64,000 nt of DNA from Microbacterium sulfonylureivorans. Lineage in GTDB: Bacteria; Actinomycetota; Actinomycetes; Actinomycetales; Microbacteriaceae. This document shows, piece after piece, positions 45,438 through 54,771 of this stretch. The stretch spans positions 1,302,001 to 1,366,000 of the forward strand of contig NZ_RJAD01000001.1 in assembly GCF_003999995.1 (NCBI RefSeq), written 5' to 3'. Position 1 is the stretch's first letter. Each line of letters begins with the position of its first letter. Under the pieces are notes generated by a model. The model had not been told where the DNA came from, did no database searches, and saw nothing but the letters and a program-made list of their open reading frames with translations. Position numbers and translations under genes: made by a program.

Positions 45438-46967
45438 TCAGACGATGCGGAGGAAGCCGGTGAAGGCCAGTTCGCGCACCCGCGGCACGAGGTCGGCGCG
45501 GAGGGCCGCGGCATCCACCCCCAGCAGCTGGGCGATCGCATCGATCAGCGCTCCTGCCGGAAGGTCGCCGTCGCACGCCCCGACCAGCGCGGCGAGGCCG
45601 GGATCGACCCCGAGCGCGCGACCGAAGCCGCCGCCCTGACGCAGCTCGATCACGGTGGGATCCTCCTGCCCGGGGACGTGGTGACGGGCTTCGGTCACGT
45701 CGGGCGCGACGGCGAACACGGATGCTGCGACCCCGTCGTCGTCGAGTGCGGCGAGCCGGTCGTGGGCGGCGAGGGCGTCGGCCAGGTGCGCGCCGATGCC
45801 GTCGCCGGGCAGCGCCTGGTGCAGCAGCTCGTACCGGGCGAGGGTCGGCGCCCCGCTCGCCGGACGACGGAGCAGGAGGTAGCCGAAGCCCACCTCCGAC
45901 ACGTCCCGGGAGGTGAAGTCGTCGAGCCATGCGTCGATCAGTCGCGCGAAGCCGGGCGTCCCGGGAAGGGTCCCGCCGTCGCGCACCCAGAGCTCTGCGT
46001 ACGACAGCGGGTCGAGGCTCTCGCGCTCCACCACCCAGGCGTCGAGCGGCACCGATGACGACTCCACCCACTCGCGGACACGGTCGAGCCCCGCCGTTCC
46101 GGCTCGCGTCTCCCAGTTCCCGAGCAGCTGGGCGACCCCTCCGGGTTCGAGATGCTCGCCCACGCCGCGCACGAACGCCGCGACGACGTCGTCGCCCTCC
46201 ATCCCGCCGTCGCGGTACTCGTACGCCGGCACGTCGTCGACCCGCGGGGTGATGACGAACGGCGGATTCGACACGATGCGATCGAACCGCTCGCCGGCGA
46301 CCGGATCGAACAGGCTGCCGAGGCGCACCTCGATGCCGTCCACCCCGTTGAGCAGAGCGTTGAGGCGAGTGAACCCGAGCGCCCGCTGCGAGATGTCGGT
46401 CGCGACCACCCGTTCGACGCTGCGCCGCGCCCGCAGCGCCTGGATGCCGCAACCCGCGCCGATGTCGAGGCCGCGGATCGCCGGCGTCGGCAGCTGCAGC
46501 GCGGCGAGCGTGAGGGATGCCCCGCCCACCCCGAGCACGTGATCCTCGGGCAGGGGTCCGCCGAGCGCGGCCTCGTCGAGGTCGCTCGCGATCCACCACA
46601 CGCTCCCGCCGTCGGCGGCTCCCGCGTCTGCGTACGACTGGGGCCGCACCACTGCGAGGGGACGCACGTCGTCGCCGGCGGCGACGGCCAGACCGAGGCG
46701 CACGAGTCCGTCCGGCGCGGTGCGGGGAAGCGCGCGGGCGACGGATGCCGCGGGCTGAGGCATCCCGAGCATGAAGAGCCGGCCGAGCACGGCGAGTGCG
46801 CCGCCTCGACCGCCCAGTGCCCGATCTGCGGGCGCGCGGAGGCCGCGCGCGATGGCGTCGTCGGCTGCGGCGCCCCAGGCGCTTCGCAGCGCCTCGGGCG
46901 TGTATCCGGCGTCGCGCAGATCATCGGCGAGGCCCCGGCAGAGGGCGGCATCGGGTTCGGGGAGCAC
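45438..46967 (-). CDS. HemK/PrmC-like class I methyltransferase
   Basis: A 509-residue protein with a central SAM-dependent methyltransferase domain: motif I LDIGAGCGIQALRA, then VVATDISQRAL and the NPPF catalytic motif in IVSNPPFVI, as in N-methyltransferases acting on glutamine or adenine/guanine amines (PrmC, RlmG). A helical N-terminal region (about 1-150) and a C-terminal ~150-residue extension are unusual for PrmC, which is about half this size. The start is uncertain: GTG at 46967 gives VLPEPDAAL; other in-frame starts exist upstream. It diverges from the DUF6049 gene. Confidence 0.8.
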   Translation of the reverse strand: MLPEPDAALCRGLADDLRDAGYTPEALRSAWGAAADDAIARGLRAPADRALGGRGGALAVLGRLFMLGMPQPAASVARALPRTAPDGLVRLGLAVAAGDDVRPLAVVRPQSYADAGAADGGSVWWIASDLDEAALGGPLPEDHVLGVGGASLTLAALQLPTPAIRGLDIGAGCGIQALRARRSVERVVATDISQRALGFTRLNALLNGVDGIEVRLGSLFDPVAGERFDRIVSNPPFVITPRVDDVPAYEYRDGGMEGDDVVAAFVRGVGEHLEPGGVAQLLGNWETRAGTAGLDRVREWVESSSVPLDAWVVERESLDPLSYAELWVRDGGTLPGTPGFARLIDAWLDDFTSRDVSEVGFGYLLLRRPASGAPTLARYELLHQALPGDGIGAHLADALAAHDRLAALDDDGVAASVFAVAPDVTEARHHVPGQEDPTVIELRQGGGFGRALGVDPGLAALVGACDGDLPAGALIDAIAQLLGVDAAALRADLVPRVRELAFTGFLRIV

Positions 46968-47086
46968 GCGTCCATTCAACCCTGCGCCGCCGCGCGGCGT
47001 CCGGGTACCGGGACCTCGGAGGGTCGAACCGTAGAATCTGACACGATCGTGCGGTCCGGACATCGCACAGGAGCGAACCACACAGC

Positions 47087-49309
47087 ATGACCGTGACCCC
47101 CTCGGGATGGCCAGCCCGTCGCCGCGCCCCACGCGCCGCCGCGGCTGTCGTGGCGATCCTGACGACGATCGCCGCCCTCGTCGTCCCCGCGACGGCGCTC
47201 GCCGACACGACGACGCCCACGCCCACGCCCACGCCTCCGATCCCCGCCGGGACGACCGCGTTCACACTGGCTCCGATCTCGAACGGCATCGTCCGCCCGG
47301 GTGAGGCCCTGGCTGTGTCGCTGACGCTCCAGAACGAGACGGATGCCCCGACCCCGCCCGCGACCGCGACCTTGTCGCTCGGGCGGACCCCTCTCGCCGA
47401 CCGGTCGGCGCTGACGGCCTGGCTCGACGGCGAGACGGCGGGTGTGCGCACCGAAGCGGTCACCACCGCGGCGATGGAATCGGTTCCCGCGAGCGCCGAG
47501 ACCGTGACGTCAGCGCGCGTCGACGCCGCCGATCCCGCCCTCGCCGGGCTCGCACCCGGCGTCTATCCGCTCAGCGCCACGTACGAGTCGACCACCGGCA
47601 GGGTGACCTCGACCAGTGCGATCATCGTCCCACCGGCCGGCGACGACGACATCGGCATCGGCGTGCTCGTCCCCATCACGGCCAGCCCGATCGCCGAGGG
47701 CCTTCTCACCGCCGCCCAACTGACGACGCTGACCGCCCCCGGCGGTGCGCTCACCGCGCAGCTCGACGGCGTAACGGGCACGGCGGCGATCCTCGCGGTC
47801 GACCCGGCGATCCCGGCATCCATCCGCGTCCTCGGCACCGCCGCACCCGAGTCGGCGACCGCGTGGCTCGCCGCCCTCGAGGCTCTCCCCAACTCGCGCT
47901 TCGCCCTGCAGTTCGGCGACGCGGATGTCGCGGCCCAGCTCGAGGCCGGTGCCACGCGGCCCCTCGCGCCGACATCGCTCACCGCCTACATGGACCCCGT
48001 CGACTTCGTGCCCGACGCCGACCCCACGCCCGCCCCGACGCCCACCGCCGACGTCGACCCCGACGTCCCGGTGTATCCGACGACGGCCGAGCTGCTCGAC
48101 GTCGGGCCCGGCGCGCGCGGCGGACTGTACTGGCCGGCGGCCGGCACCGCCGGACCCGGGGTCCTCGACGACCTCGGCACGATCCGCGTCGACGATCAGG
48201 CTTCGCTGACCGTTCTCTCCTCGGCATCGACCGCCGCGGGCGCCGCAGGCGAGACCGTGGCTGCGCACGGACGGGCCGGCGACGCCGAGCTCCTGGTCTA
48301 CGACGCCGACGTGTCGGCCGCGCTCGAGTCCGCGTCGAGCCTGGAGGAGCTCTCCCTGCGCGGAGCCGCCCTCGCCGAGGCCACCGCCTACCTCGCCTTC
48401 GCCACGCAGGAGACGGACGGCGCCCCCCTCCTCGTCAGCATCGGCCGCAATCCCGAGCGATCCCGCGTGGCCATCGGCACCACGGTCAGCGCCGCATCGA
48501 CCGCTCCGAACGTGACGCCGTTCACGCTGGGCGGGCTCGCGAACTCCGCGGTCACCGACGTCGAGATCGAGGACGCCCCGGAGGAGACCGCGCGGGCGGA
48601 CGTGGCATCCGCGCTCTTCACCGACGAGGCCGAGCTCGCACGCTTCGCGACGATCCTCGACGACACGAGCCTCATCACCGGACCCGAGCGCGCCGAGATC
48701 CTGCAGCTCCTGGGCCTCGGCTGGCTCGGCGACGATGCCGCGTGGACGGCCGCGGTCGGCGAGCATCGCACGGGCACCCGGGCCACGCTCGACGCGGTGG
48801 GCCTCGTGCCCTCGAGCACGGTCAACCTCTACGGCTCGAACGCCGGAATGCAGTTCTGGGTGCGCAACGACCTGCCGTATCCCGTGAACCTCGTGCTGTA
48901 CGTGACCCCCGACGATCTCCGGCTCGACGTCCAGCGCGCGAACCCGGTGGTGGCACAGGCGAGCAGCAACAGTCGCGTCGAAGTGCCCGTGCAGGCGCGC
49001 GTCGGCAACGGCGAGGTCACGCTCGACCTGCAGCTGCGCAGCCGCGCGAGCGTGGCGATCGGCGACCCCGAGTCGGTCGACGTCAACGTCCGCGCCGAAT
49101 GGGAGACGTTCGGCCTGACCGCCCTCGCCATCGTCGTCGGAGGCTTGCTGCTCCTCGGAATCGTGCGCACGGTGCTGCGCATCCGCGCGCGTCGCCGGGG
49201 CGCGGATGCCGCAGCCGAACCGGCCACGGAGGCGACGTCGGAGCCGAAGACCCACGCCGAAGCCGACGCCGAGACGCCGCCCATCACCGATACGGAGGAT
49301 CACGAGTGA
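47087..49309 (+). CDS. DUF6049 secreted, C-terminally anchored protein
   Basis: A 740-residue protein with a signal peptide (about 15-40), a large extracytoplasmic region (two beta-rich repeats and an Ala-rich middle), a C-terminal membrane helix (about 678-700, FGLTALAIVVGGLLLLGIVRTVL) and a short basic, then acidic tail. It is the DUF6049 family protein found directly before MurJ in actinobacteria. Its stop overlaps the murJ GTG start (GTGA at 49306-49309). Function unknown, but the fixed neighbour suggests a role in lipid II flipping or wall assembly. Confidence 0.8.
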   Translation: MTVTPSGWPARRRAPRAAAAVVAILTTIAALVVPATALADTTTPTPTPTPPIPAGTTAFTLAPISNGIVRPGEALAVSLTLQNETDAPTPPATATLSLGRTPLADRSALTAWLDGETAGVRTEAVTTAAMESVPASAETVTSARVDAADPALAGLAPGVYPLSATYESTTGRVTSTSAIIVPPAGDDDIGIGVLVPITASPIAEGLLTAAQLTTLTAPGGALTAQLDGVTGTAAILAVDPAIPASIRVLGTAAPESATAWLAALEALPNSRFALQFGDADVAAQLEAGATRPLAPTSLTAYMDPVDFVPDADPTPAPTPTADVDPDVPVYPTTAELLDVGPGARGGLYWPAAGTAGPGVLDDLGTIRVDDQASLTVLSSASTAAGAAGETVAAHGRAGDAELLVYDADVSAALESASSLEELSLRGAALAEATAYLAFATQETDGAPLLVSIGRNPERSRVAIGTTVSAASTAPNVTPFTLGGLANSAVTDVEIEDAPEETARADVASALFTDEAELARFATILDDTSLITGPERAEILQLLGLGWLGDDAAWTAAVGEHRTGTRATLDAVGLVPSSTVNLYGSNAGMQFWVRNDLPYPVNLVLYVTPDDLRLDVQRANPVVAQASSNSRVEVPVQARVGNGEVTLDLQLRSRASVAIGDPESVDVNVRAEWETFGLTALAIVVGGLLLLGIVRTVLRIRARRRGADAAAEPATEATSEPKTHAEADAETPPITDTEDHE

Positions 49310-50922
49310 GCATCGGCAGGGCGAGCGTCCTTATCGGCGCCGGCACCATCGTCTCGCGCGTCACGGGCCTGGTCCGCACGATCGTGCTCGTCGCCGCCAT
49401 CGGCTCCGTCGGCAGCCGCGCGGCCGACGCCTTCACAATCGCCAACCAGCTGCCGAACAACATCTACGCGATCATCTCGACCGGCATCCTGACGGCAGTC
49501 ATCGTGCCGCAGATCGTCAAGGCGAGCTCGGACCCCGACGGTGGCCGGCAGTTCATCTCCAAGCTCTTCACGCTCGGCACGGTGATCCTCGTCGGCACGA
49601 CCGCGGTGGCCATGTTGCTCGCCCCCTGGCTCATTCAGCTCTACGCCGACAAGTTCACGCCCGACCAGCTCGCGCTGTCGACGGCGTTCGCGTACTGGTG
49701 CCTGCCTCAGCTGTTCTTCTACGGGCTCTATGCCCTCGTCGGTGAAACGCTGAACGCGCGCCGCGTGTTCGGTCCGTACACGTGGGCGCCGATCGTCAAC
49801 AACATCGTCTCGATCATCGGCTTCGGCATCTTCATCGCGCTGTTCGGATCGGACCTCACGAAGGTCGACCAGTGGGACTCGACGATGATCGCGGTGCTCG
49901 GCGGCACTGCCACCCTCGGGATCGTCGTGCAGTCGATCGTCCTTCTCGCGTTCTGGCGCCGTTCCGGCATCCGTCTGCGTCCCGATTTCCGCTGGAAGGG
50001 AGTGGGGCTCAGCCATATCGGCCGCCTCGCCGGGTGGACGTTCCTCATGGTCGTCGCCGGCCAGCTCGCCGGCCTCGTGCAGACGCGGATCGTGTCGGCG
50101 GCGTCCGGTGACGGGGCATCGGTGACCGTGATGGCGAACGCATGGCTCATCTTCATGCTCCCCTACTCGATCATCGTGCTGTCGATCGGGACGCCCTACT
50201 TCACCCAGCTGAGTGAGCATGCCGCGGCCGGACGAGACGACGACGTCCGCGGCGACGTCGGCCGCAGCATCCGCATCCTCGGCCTGTTCATCGTGGTCGC
50301 CACCGCCGCCCTGCTCGTGGCGGCGGTGCCGGCTTCGCGCATCTTCACCAACACCGCGGACGACGCCGTCGCCGCCGCCGGTGTGCTCGTGTGCTATCTC
50401 GTGGCCCTCATCCCGCTCGCCGTGCTGTTCGTCATCCAGCGCACGTTCTACGCGTACGACGACACCCGCACGCCGTTCTTCTTCACCCTGATGCAGTGCA
50501 CGATCGTCGTGCTCACCGCCCTGCTCGCCTCGTGGGCGGTGGCCGCCGACAGCATCGCGCTGTCCCAGCTGGCCGCCGCCGTCGCACTCGGCCAGTCCGT
50601 CGCGAGCGTCATCCAGGTGATCGTGGCGACGTGGCTGCTCCAGCGCCGGCTGGGCGGCCTGCGGATCGGGTCGTGGATGCTGGCCCTCGGCCGGTTCGCG
50701 CTGGCCGCCGTCCCCGCGGCCGGCGCCGGCTGGCTCACGTTCCAGCTGCTCGGCGGCGTCGACGGCTGGACGGTGTCGGACAAACTGCTCGGCGCGCTCG
50801 GCGCCGCCGTCATCGGCTCGGTCGTGCTGGTCGTGTATGTCGGATTCCTGGCGCTGCTGCGCGCGCCCGAGCTGTCGACGGCGGTCGGCCTCGTCAAGCG
50901 GTTCCTGCCCGGCGGACGCTGA
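49306..50922 (+). CDS. murJ: Lipid II flippase MurJ
   Basis: A 538-residue MOP-superfamily flippase with about 14 membrane helices. The start SIGRASVLIGAGTIVSRVTGLVRTIVL and LPNNIYAIISTGILTAVIVPQI are characteristic MviN/MurJ segments. It moves lipid-linked peptidoglycan precursor across the membrane. Unlike some mycobacterial MurJ it has no large kinase-like extension, so it is of the short type. GTG start, translationally coupled to DUF6049. Confidence 0.93.
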   Translation: MSIGRASVLIGAGTIVSRVTGLVRTIVLVAAIGSVGSRAADAFTIANQLPNNIYAIISTGILTAVIVPQIVKASSDPDGGRQFISKLFTLGTVILVGTTAVAMLLAPWLIQLYADKFTPDQLALSTAFAYWCLPQLFFYGLYALVGETLNARRVFGPYTWAPIVNNIVSIIGFGIFIALFGSDLTKVDQWDSTMIAVLGGTATLGIVVQSIVLLAFWRRSGIRLRPDFRWKGVGLSHIGRLAGWTFLMVVAGQLAGLVQTRIVSAASGDGASVTVMANAWLIFMLPYSIIVLSIGTPYFTQLSEHAAAGRDDDVRGDVGRSIRILGLFIVVATAALLVAAVPASRIFTNTADDAVAAAGVLVCYLVALIPLAVLFVIQRTFYAYDDTRTPFFFTLMQCTIVVLTALLASWAVAADSIALSQLAAAVALGQSVASVIQVIVATWLLQRRLGGLRIGSWMLALGRFALAAVPAAGAGWLTFQLLGGVDGWTVSDKLLGALGAAVIGSVVLVVYVGFLALLRAPELSTAVGLVKRFLPGGR

Positions 50923-50963
50923 GCACCGGCGGTCTGCGGCGGGCCGACACCGACCCTGTCGGA

Positions 50964-50989
50964 GGAATGCTCCGCGGCTACCATGTGTT
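50964..50989 (+). promoter_or_regulatory. SigR/SigH-type promoter of trxBA
   Basis: GGAAT (50964-50968), an 18-bp spacer, then GTT (50987-50989): the canonical SigR (Streptomyces) / SigH (mycobacteria) thiol-stress promoter GGAAT-N18-GTT. It lies 43 bp before the trxB start, as in Streptomyces trxBA. Confidence 0.8.
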
Positions 50990-51031
50990 GAGTAATGCGG
51001 GGCTGAGGGCCCCGAGACAGAAGGGGTCGCA

Positions 51032-52036
51032 GTGCGTCACGTCATCATCATCGGTTCGGGTCCTGCGGGATACACGGCGGCCATCTATGCCGCACGCGCC
51101 AACCTCGAGCCGCTCGTCGTGGCGAGCTCGGTCGAAGCCGGCGGCGACCTGATGACCACCACCGACGTCGAGAACTTCCCGGGCTTCCCCGAGGGCATCC
51201 AGGGTCCCGATCTCATGACGAAGATGCAGGAGCAGGCCGAGCGCTTCGGCGCCGAGGTGCTCTTCGACGACGTCGTCTCGCTCGACCTCGACGGTGCCGT
51301 GAAGAAGATCGTGCTCGGCAGCGGCAAGGAGTACGACGCCCGCTCGATCGTGTACGCCACCGGATCCGCGCACCGCAAGATCGGCATCGAGGGCGAAGAG
51401 CGACTGTCTGGCCGCGGCGTCTCCTACTGCGCCACCTGCGACGGCTTCTTCTTCCGTGAGCGTGTGATCGCCGTCGTCGGCGGCGGCGACTCCGCGATGG
51501 AGGAGGCGACCTTCCTCACCAAGTTCGCGTCGAAGGTCTACGTCATCCACCGCCGCGACGAGCTGCGCGCCTCCAAGATCATGCAGGAGCGCGCGTTCGC
51601 GAACGAGAAGATCGAGTTCGTCTGGAACAGCGAGGTCGTGGACGTTCTCGGAGAGGATGCCGTGACCGGCGTCGTGCTCGAGAACACGGTCGACGGCACG
51701 CGCAGCGACCTCGCCCTCGACGGCCTCTTCGTCGCGATCGGCAACGACCCCCGCACCCACCTCGTGCACGACAAGCTCGACCTCACGCCCGAGGGCACGA
51801 TCTGGGTCGACGGCCGTTCGTCGCGGACTTCGGTCGCAGGCGTCTTCGCGGCCGGTGACGTGATCGACCCGACCTACCGGCAGGCCGTGACCGCGGCCGG
51901 CAGCGGCACCGTCGCAGCCCTCGACGTGGAGCACTACCTCGCGTCGCTCGGCGAGGCGGGCGCGCCCGACGTCGTCGGAGACCAGATCGAAGGACTGCCC
52001 GAGGTCACCGGCGAGTCCGAGGCCGACGCGGCCTGA
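51032..52036 (+). CDS. trxB: Thioredoxin-disulfide reductase
   Basis: A 334-residue flavoprotein. FAD-binding GSGPAGYTAAIYAARA is near the N-terminus, the redox-active CATCD at about 133-137, NADPH-binding GGGDSAMEEA and C-terminal FAD motif VAGVFAAGDV. It reduces thioredoxin with NADPH. Start GTG. It is followed by trxA (81-bp gap) and preceded by a SigR/SigH-type promoter, so disulfide stress should induce it. Confidence 0.95.
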   Translation: MRHVIIIGSGPAGYTAAIYAARANLEPLVVASSVEAGGDLMTTTDVENFPGFPEGIQGPDLMTKMQEQAERFGAEVLFDDVVSLDLDGAVKKIVLGSGKEYDARSIVYATGSAHRKIGIEGEERLSGRGVSYCATCDGFFFRERVIAVVGGGDSAMEEATFLTKFASKVYVIHRRDELRASKIMQERAFANEKIEFVWNSEVVDVLGEDAVTGVVLENTVDGTRSDLALDGLFVAIGNDPRTHLVHDKLDLTPEGTIWVDGRSSRTSVAGVFAAGDVIDPTYRQAVTAAGSGTVAALDVEHYLASLGEAGAPDVVGDQIEGLPEVTGESEADAA

Positions 52037-52117
52037 TCCCCTCGTGCGGCCCTCGGAACATTCCGGCGGTGCCGTGCGTTCCACACAGCGACAGACTTTC
52101 CCATCGAAGGAGACAAG

Positions 52118-52441
52118 ATGACCGCCAAGGCGACGACGTCGGCCACGTTCGAGCAGGATGTGCTTCAGGCCGAGGGCCCCGTGCTCGTGGACTTCTGGGC
52201 GGAGTGGTGCGGCCCGTGTCGCATGGTCTCGCCCGTTCTCGACGAGATCCAGTCGGAGCACCCCGACAAGATCACGATCCTCAAGCTCAACGTCGACGAG
52301 AACCCCGACCTGGCCATGAAGTACCAGATCACCTCCATCCCCGCGATGAAGGTGTTCAACAAGGGCGAGGTCGAGACGACGATCATCGGCGCCAAGCCGA
52401 AGTTCGCCCTCGAGAAGGATCTCGCCGCGTACATCGCGTAA
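52118..52441 (+). CDS. trxA: Thioredoxin
   Basis: A 107-residue thioredoxin with the redox centre WCGPC and the conserved buried Asp (VLVDFWAEWCGPC), and the cis-Pro in SIPAMKVFN. It is the substrate of the adjacent reductase and reduces cytosolic disulfides. GGAGACAAG precedes the ATG. A strong intrinsic terminator closes the operon. Confidence 0.96.
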   Translation: MTAKATTSATFEQDVLQAEGPVLVDFWAEWCGPCRMVSPVLDEIQSEHPDKITILKLNVDENPDLAMKYQITSIPAMKVFNKGEVETTIIGAKPKFALEKDLAAYIA

Positions 52442-52459
52442 GCGCTCCACGGACGCAAC

Positions 52460-52503
52460 CCCCGCTGGTCTAGGACTTAAATCCCTGACCAGCGGGGTTT
52501 TCT
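52460..52503 (+). terminator. Terminator of trxBA
   Basis: An 11-bp perfect stem CCCCGCTGGTC/GACCAGCGGGG with a 16-nt loop, followed by TTTTCTGTT. It is the clearest intrinsic terminator in the window. Confidence 0.92.
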
Positions 52504-52555
52504 GTTGCATGCCGGTCGCGGCATCCATTCTCAGGCGACCTTTTTTCGGGGAGGA

Positions 52556-52582
52556 TGTCGATCGCGGGCTTCGTCGTTCGAC
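52556..52582 (+). promoter_or_regulatory. ECF42-type promoter before the DGPF gene
   Basis: TGTCGA (52556-52561) and CGAC (52579-52582) with a 17-bp spacer match the published ECF42 target pattern TGTCGA/CG[A/T]C as I recall it. The element lies 65 bp before the DGPF gene start and near an ECF42-type sigma gene. Confidence 0.55.
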
Positions 52583-52647
52583 GCACGAAGTGAAGGGGCC
52601 GGAGCGGCTCTCACGGGCCGGAGGCTCGCAACGACAAGGAGCAGAAG

Positions 52648-53064
52648 ATGCGTTACATGCTGATCATGCAGGTGGAGCCCGAAGCAGCCGCGCGGGCGGC
52701 CGAAGAGCTCGACATCGAACAGGTCATCGCGGCGATGGGCGCCTACAACGAGGAACTGCAGAAGGCCGGAGTCTTCCTCTCGGCCGAGGGTCTCTCCGAT
52801 GCGAGCGAGGGGTTCCGGGTCGACTTCACGTCCGTGCCCCCGGCGGTCACCGACGGACCGTTCGCCGAGGCTCGCGAGGTGTTCACGGGGTACTGGATCC
52901 TCGAGGTCGCCAGCCGTGAAGAGGCCGAGCACTGGGCCAAGAAGTGCCCGCTCGGGCCGGGGGTCGCGCTCGAGGTCCGCCGCGTCAACGAGCTGAGCGA
53001 CTTCGACATGCCCGACAACGAGTGGATCTCGAAGGAGCAGGAGTGGCGCGCGGCAAACGCCTGA
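52648..53064 (+). CDS. YCII/DGPF-domain protein
   Basis: A 138-residue YCII-related protein with the conserved TDGPFAEAREVFTGYWILEVAS motif that names the DGPF family. Such proteins form a small alpha/beta fold related to muconolactone isomerases and are the typical neighbours and targets of ECF42 sigma factors. Its biochemical role is unknown. AAGGAGCAG precedes the ATG. The sigma gene lies 427 bp further on the same strand, across one gene on the other strand. Confidence 0.85.
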   Translation: MRYMLIMQVEPEAAARAAEELDIEQVIAAMGAYNEELQKAGVFLSAEGLSDASEGFRVDFTSVPPAVTDGPFAEAREVFTGYWILEVASREEAEHWAKKCPLGPGVALEVRRVNELSDFDMPDNEWISKEQEWRAANA

Positions 53065-53080
53065 GCGTTCACGCGTGACA

Positions 53081-53431
53081 TCAGGACGCAGCATCCACAC
53101 GCACCGTCGCATCCCAGCGACGGTGCGTGTTGGCTTCGCCCAGCAGACGCCAGACCGCGTGCGTCAGGGGCGGGTACTCGAGCGCGATCTGGCGCAGCAC
53201 GCGGTAGTGGCGCGCCGCGTTCGGACGCGAACCGCCGTTCTCCTCGATGTTCTCAGCCCGCAGTGTGAAGACGACGAGCTCGTCGACGGTGGGCAGATCG
53301 TCCATGAAGTCCCACGGGTCTTCTCCGGCGCGCAGGCGCTCCGCGATGACGACGGCGAGCTCATCGGATGCCTCGGCACGCAGAAGCTCGAGGCTGGCCC
53401 GTCGCCGGGGGAGCTGGTCTGCGTTCGCCAC
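53081..53431 (-). CDS. Small hypothetical protein
   Basis: A 116-residue predominantly helical protein (ASLELLRAEASDELAVVIAERLRAGEDPWDFMDDLPTVDELVVFTLRAE, then RHYRVLRQIALEYPPLTHAVWRLLGE) with no known motif. The GTG start is chosen because it ends the divergent spacing to the sigma gene sensibly (59 bp). Its 3' end contains a perfect 14-bp hairpin that could terminate the convergent DGPF transcript. Function unknown. Confidence 0.6.
   Translation of the reverse strand: MANADQLPRRRASLELLRAEASDELAVVIAERLRAGEDPWDFMDDLPTVDELVVFTLRAENIEENGGSRPNAARHYRVLRQIALEYPPLTHAVWRLLGEANTHRRWDATVRVDAAS
53097..53130 (+). terminator. Hairpin inside the end of a convergent gene
   Basis: A perfect 14-bp stem ACACGCACCGTCGC/GCGACGGTGCGTGT with a 6-nt loop, 32 bp after the DGPF stop. 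It also codes in the opposite direction for the last residues of the minus-strand gene (THRRWDATVRVD). Confidence 0.6.
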
Positions 53432-53490
53432 CCATCCAGGGTACGACGCCCCGCCGACGCGACGACGCGCTCCACGCCTACGCTGGCTCC

Positions 53491-54771
53491 ATGACCTCGG
53501 CCGACACCCATGCGCTTCGCGCGGTGGAGGCCGTGTGGCGCGCGGAATCCGCGCGGATCGTCGCCGCACTGACCCGCCAGACGGGCGACTTCGCCTGGGC
53601 GGAGGATCTCGCGCAGGATGCGCTGGTCGAGGCCGTCGCGAAGTGGCCCGGCAGCGGCATCCCCGACAATCCCGGGGCCTGGCTGCTCGCGGTGGCCAAG
53701 CGGCGCGCGATCGACGGATGGCGACGTCGCGAGCGGCTCGCGCAGCGTGAGCCGCTGTTCGTGGCCGACGTCGCGGAGGCCGAGCGGCACGATGCCGTCC
53801 CCGAGCTCGGCGATCCCGACCGCATCGACGACGACGTCCTGCGGCTCGTGTTCGTCGCCTGCCACCCCGTGCTGCCGGCACAGGCCCGTCTCGCCTTGAC
53901 CCTGCGCACGGTTTCGGGGCTCACGACCGAGGAGATCGCCCGGGTGCTCCTCATGACGGTGCCCACCGTCCAGCAGCGCATCGTGCGCGCGAAGCGTTCT
54001 CTGACCGAAGCGCACGTGCCTTTCGAGGTGCCCGACCGCGTTGAACGCCCTGCCCGGCTCGCGAGCGTCCTCCAGGTGATCTATCTGCTCTTCACCGAGG
54101 GATACGCCGCAGCTGCGGGTGAGCGGCCGGTGCGGCCGGACGTCGCGCGCGAGGCCGTGCGGCTCGCCCGTCAGCTGCGAGCGCTCATGCCCGGTGAGCC
54201 CGAGGTCGACGCGCTCATCGCGCTCATGGAGTTCCAGTCGTCGCGCTTCGCCGCACGGATCGACGCGGACGGACTGCCTCTCACCCTCGCCGAACAGGAC
54301 CGGCAGCGCTGGGATCGCTCCGCCATCGCGCGCGGACGCGCGGCGATGCGGAGAGCGGATGCCTCAGCCCGCGGCCTGGGGTACTACGGCCTCCAGGCTG
54401 CCATCGCGGAATGCCACGCGGTGGCACCGTCGTTCGAGTCCACCGACTGGAGACTGATCGTGCGCCTGTACGACGCCCTCGAATCGCTGGCCCCGTCCGC
54501 GGTCGTGCGACTCAACCGCGCCGTGGCCGTGTCGATGTCGGATGGGCCGGAGGGGGCGATGGAGATCGTCGACGCACTCGAGCCCGAACTGACCGGGTTT
54601 CGGCCGCTGCACGCGGTTCGAGCCGAGCTGCTCGAACGCCTGGGACGGACGGAGGCCGCGGCCGCGGAGTTCACCGTCGCCGCGGGGCTGCCCGGAAACG
54701 AGGCCGAGACCGCCGTGCTCCTGCGTCGTGCCGAGGCGCTCGCGCCAGACGGGTCTCAGGCCGCGCCGTAG
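53491..54771 (+). CDS. ECF42-type RNA polymerase sigma factor
   Basis: A 426-residue sigma factor, far longer than a typical ECF (about 180). Sigma2 region: DFAWAEDLAQDALVEAVAKW and GAWLLAVAKRRAIDGWRR. Sigma4: LTLRTVSGLTTEEIARVLLMTVPTVQQRIVRAKRSL. The long C-terminal extension (DUF6596/TPR-like, YLLFTEGYAA, NRAVAVSMSDGPEGAME) is the mark of ECF42 and replaces a classical anti-sigma factor, none of which is present nearby. It likely drives the DGPF gene. It overlaps the convergent parB stop by 16 bp. Confidence 0.9.
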   Translation: MTSADTHALRAVEAVWRAESARIVAALTRQTGDFAWAEDLAQDALVEAVAKWPGSGIPDNPGAWLLAVAKRRAIDGWRRRERLAQREPLFVADVAEAERHDAVPELGDPDRIDDDVLRLVFVACHPVLPAQARLALTLRTVSGLTTEEIARVLLMTVPTVQQRIVRAKRSLTEAHVPFEVPDRVERPARLASVLQVIYLLFTEGYAAAAGERPVRPDVAREAVRLARQLRALMPGEPEVDALIALMEFQSSRFAARIDADGLPLTLAEQDRQRWDRSAIARGRAAMRRADASARGLGYYGLQAAIAECHAVAPSFESTDWRLIVRLYDALESLAPSAVVRLNRAVAVSMSDGPEGAMEIVDALEPELTGFRPLHAVRAELLERLGRTEAAAAEFTVAAGLPGNEAETAVLLRRAEALAPDGSQAAP

